From assembly GCA_003611805.1 (NCBI GenBank), contig RAYM01000017.1, positions 62,001 through 126,000 of the forward strand: a stretch of 64,000 bases of DNA. The letters run 5' to 3'. Made by a program: the position numbers and the translations under genes. Of the stretch, positions 63,762 to 64,000 are shown one piece after another. The notes below the pieces were generated by a model, which saw only the letters and a program-made list of their open reading frames with translations, was not told the origin of the DNA and searched no databases. The DNA comes from a bacterium 1xD42-87 (GTDB taxonomy: Bacteria > Bacillota > Clostridia > Lachnospirales > Lachnospiraceae). Positions within the stretch are counted from its first letter, which is position 1. Each line of letters begins with the position of its first letter.

Positions 63762-64000
<239 letters not shown>

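Overview
The window looks like chromosomal DNA of a gut-type clostridium, most likely a Lachnospiraceae member. Supporting signs are a T-box leader in front of aspS-gatCAB, an ANTAR antitermination regulator next to a type I glutamine synthetase, the DapL branch of lysine synthesis, strong GGAGG ribosome sites and GC-rich housekeeping genes. This assignment is inference from gene content. I found no rRNA, tRNA or CRISPR array.

Layout. (1) 1-12040, GC-rich core: glnA, an ANTAR regulator, dapF, dapL, a histidine phosphatase, T-box-aspS-gatC-gatA-gatB, and a reverse-strand membrane-anchored protein of unknown function. (2) About 12040-59580, a visibly AT-richer island. It opens with a decayed citrate-lyase-ligase-like gene (12422-14222). 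A sulfur block follows (14348-19538): substrate-binding lipoprotein, ATPase, permease, CysD and a CysN-CysC fusion, enough to import a sulfur oxyanion or sulfonate and to make PAPS. A reverse-strand four-gene cassette (24013 down to 19718) encodes a class II aldolase, an FGGY kinase, an iron alcohol dehydrogenase and a LicC-like nucleotidyltransferase, probably building an activated polyol or similar group. From 24177 to 58213 lies one long forward run of about 30 genes for a complex phosphate-rich glycan: three CDP-glycerol-type transferases, two TagD-like cytidylyltransferase domains, several glycosyltransferases, FkbM and other methyltransferases, a sugar aminotransferase, a cupin, a deacetylase, a sulfotransferase-like enzyme and an asparagine-synthetase-like ligase that lacks its glutaminase cysteine. 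An eroded IS1634-type transposase closes the island. (3) 59589-64000, GC-rich again: a ribulose-phosphate-epimerase-like gene, an IspD/TarI-type cytidylyltransferase, small unknown genes, a zinc polyol dehydrogenase, a small membrane protein, and the start of guaB, cut by the window edge.

The most striking feature is a small nucleotide-binding-like Rossmann domain of about 90 residues (signature [IV]-x-[FWY]-G-x-G, then F-x-D-N/S). It appears 16 times between 34031 and 57246, fused to the N-terminus, C-terminus or middle of unrelated enzymes and once free-standing at 48115. Two of the FkbM methyltransferase genes carry ten-G homopolymers: one is in frame, the other out of frame, which suggests phase-variable methylation. 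No gene from 24177 to 58213 has an evident membrane segment, so polymerase, flippase or export genes must be elsewhere, or the glycan is attached to a cytoplasmic acceptor.

Working model (inference): imported sulfur is activated to PAPS for sulfotransfer, CDP-activated polyol phosphates come from the cassettes at both ends, and a metabolon assembled through the repeated Rossmann domain builds a methylated, possibly sulfated and amidated, teichoic-acid-like or capsule-like glycan whose methylation switches by slippage.
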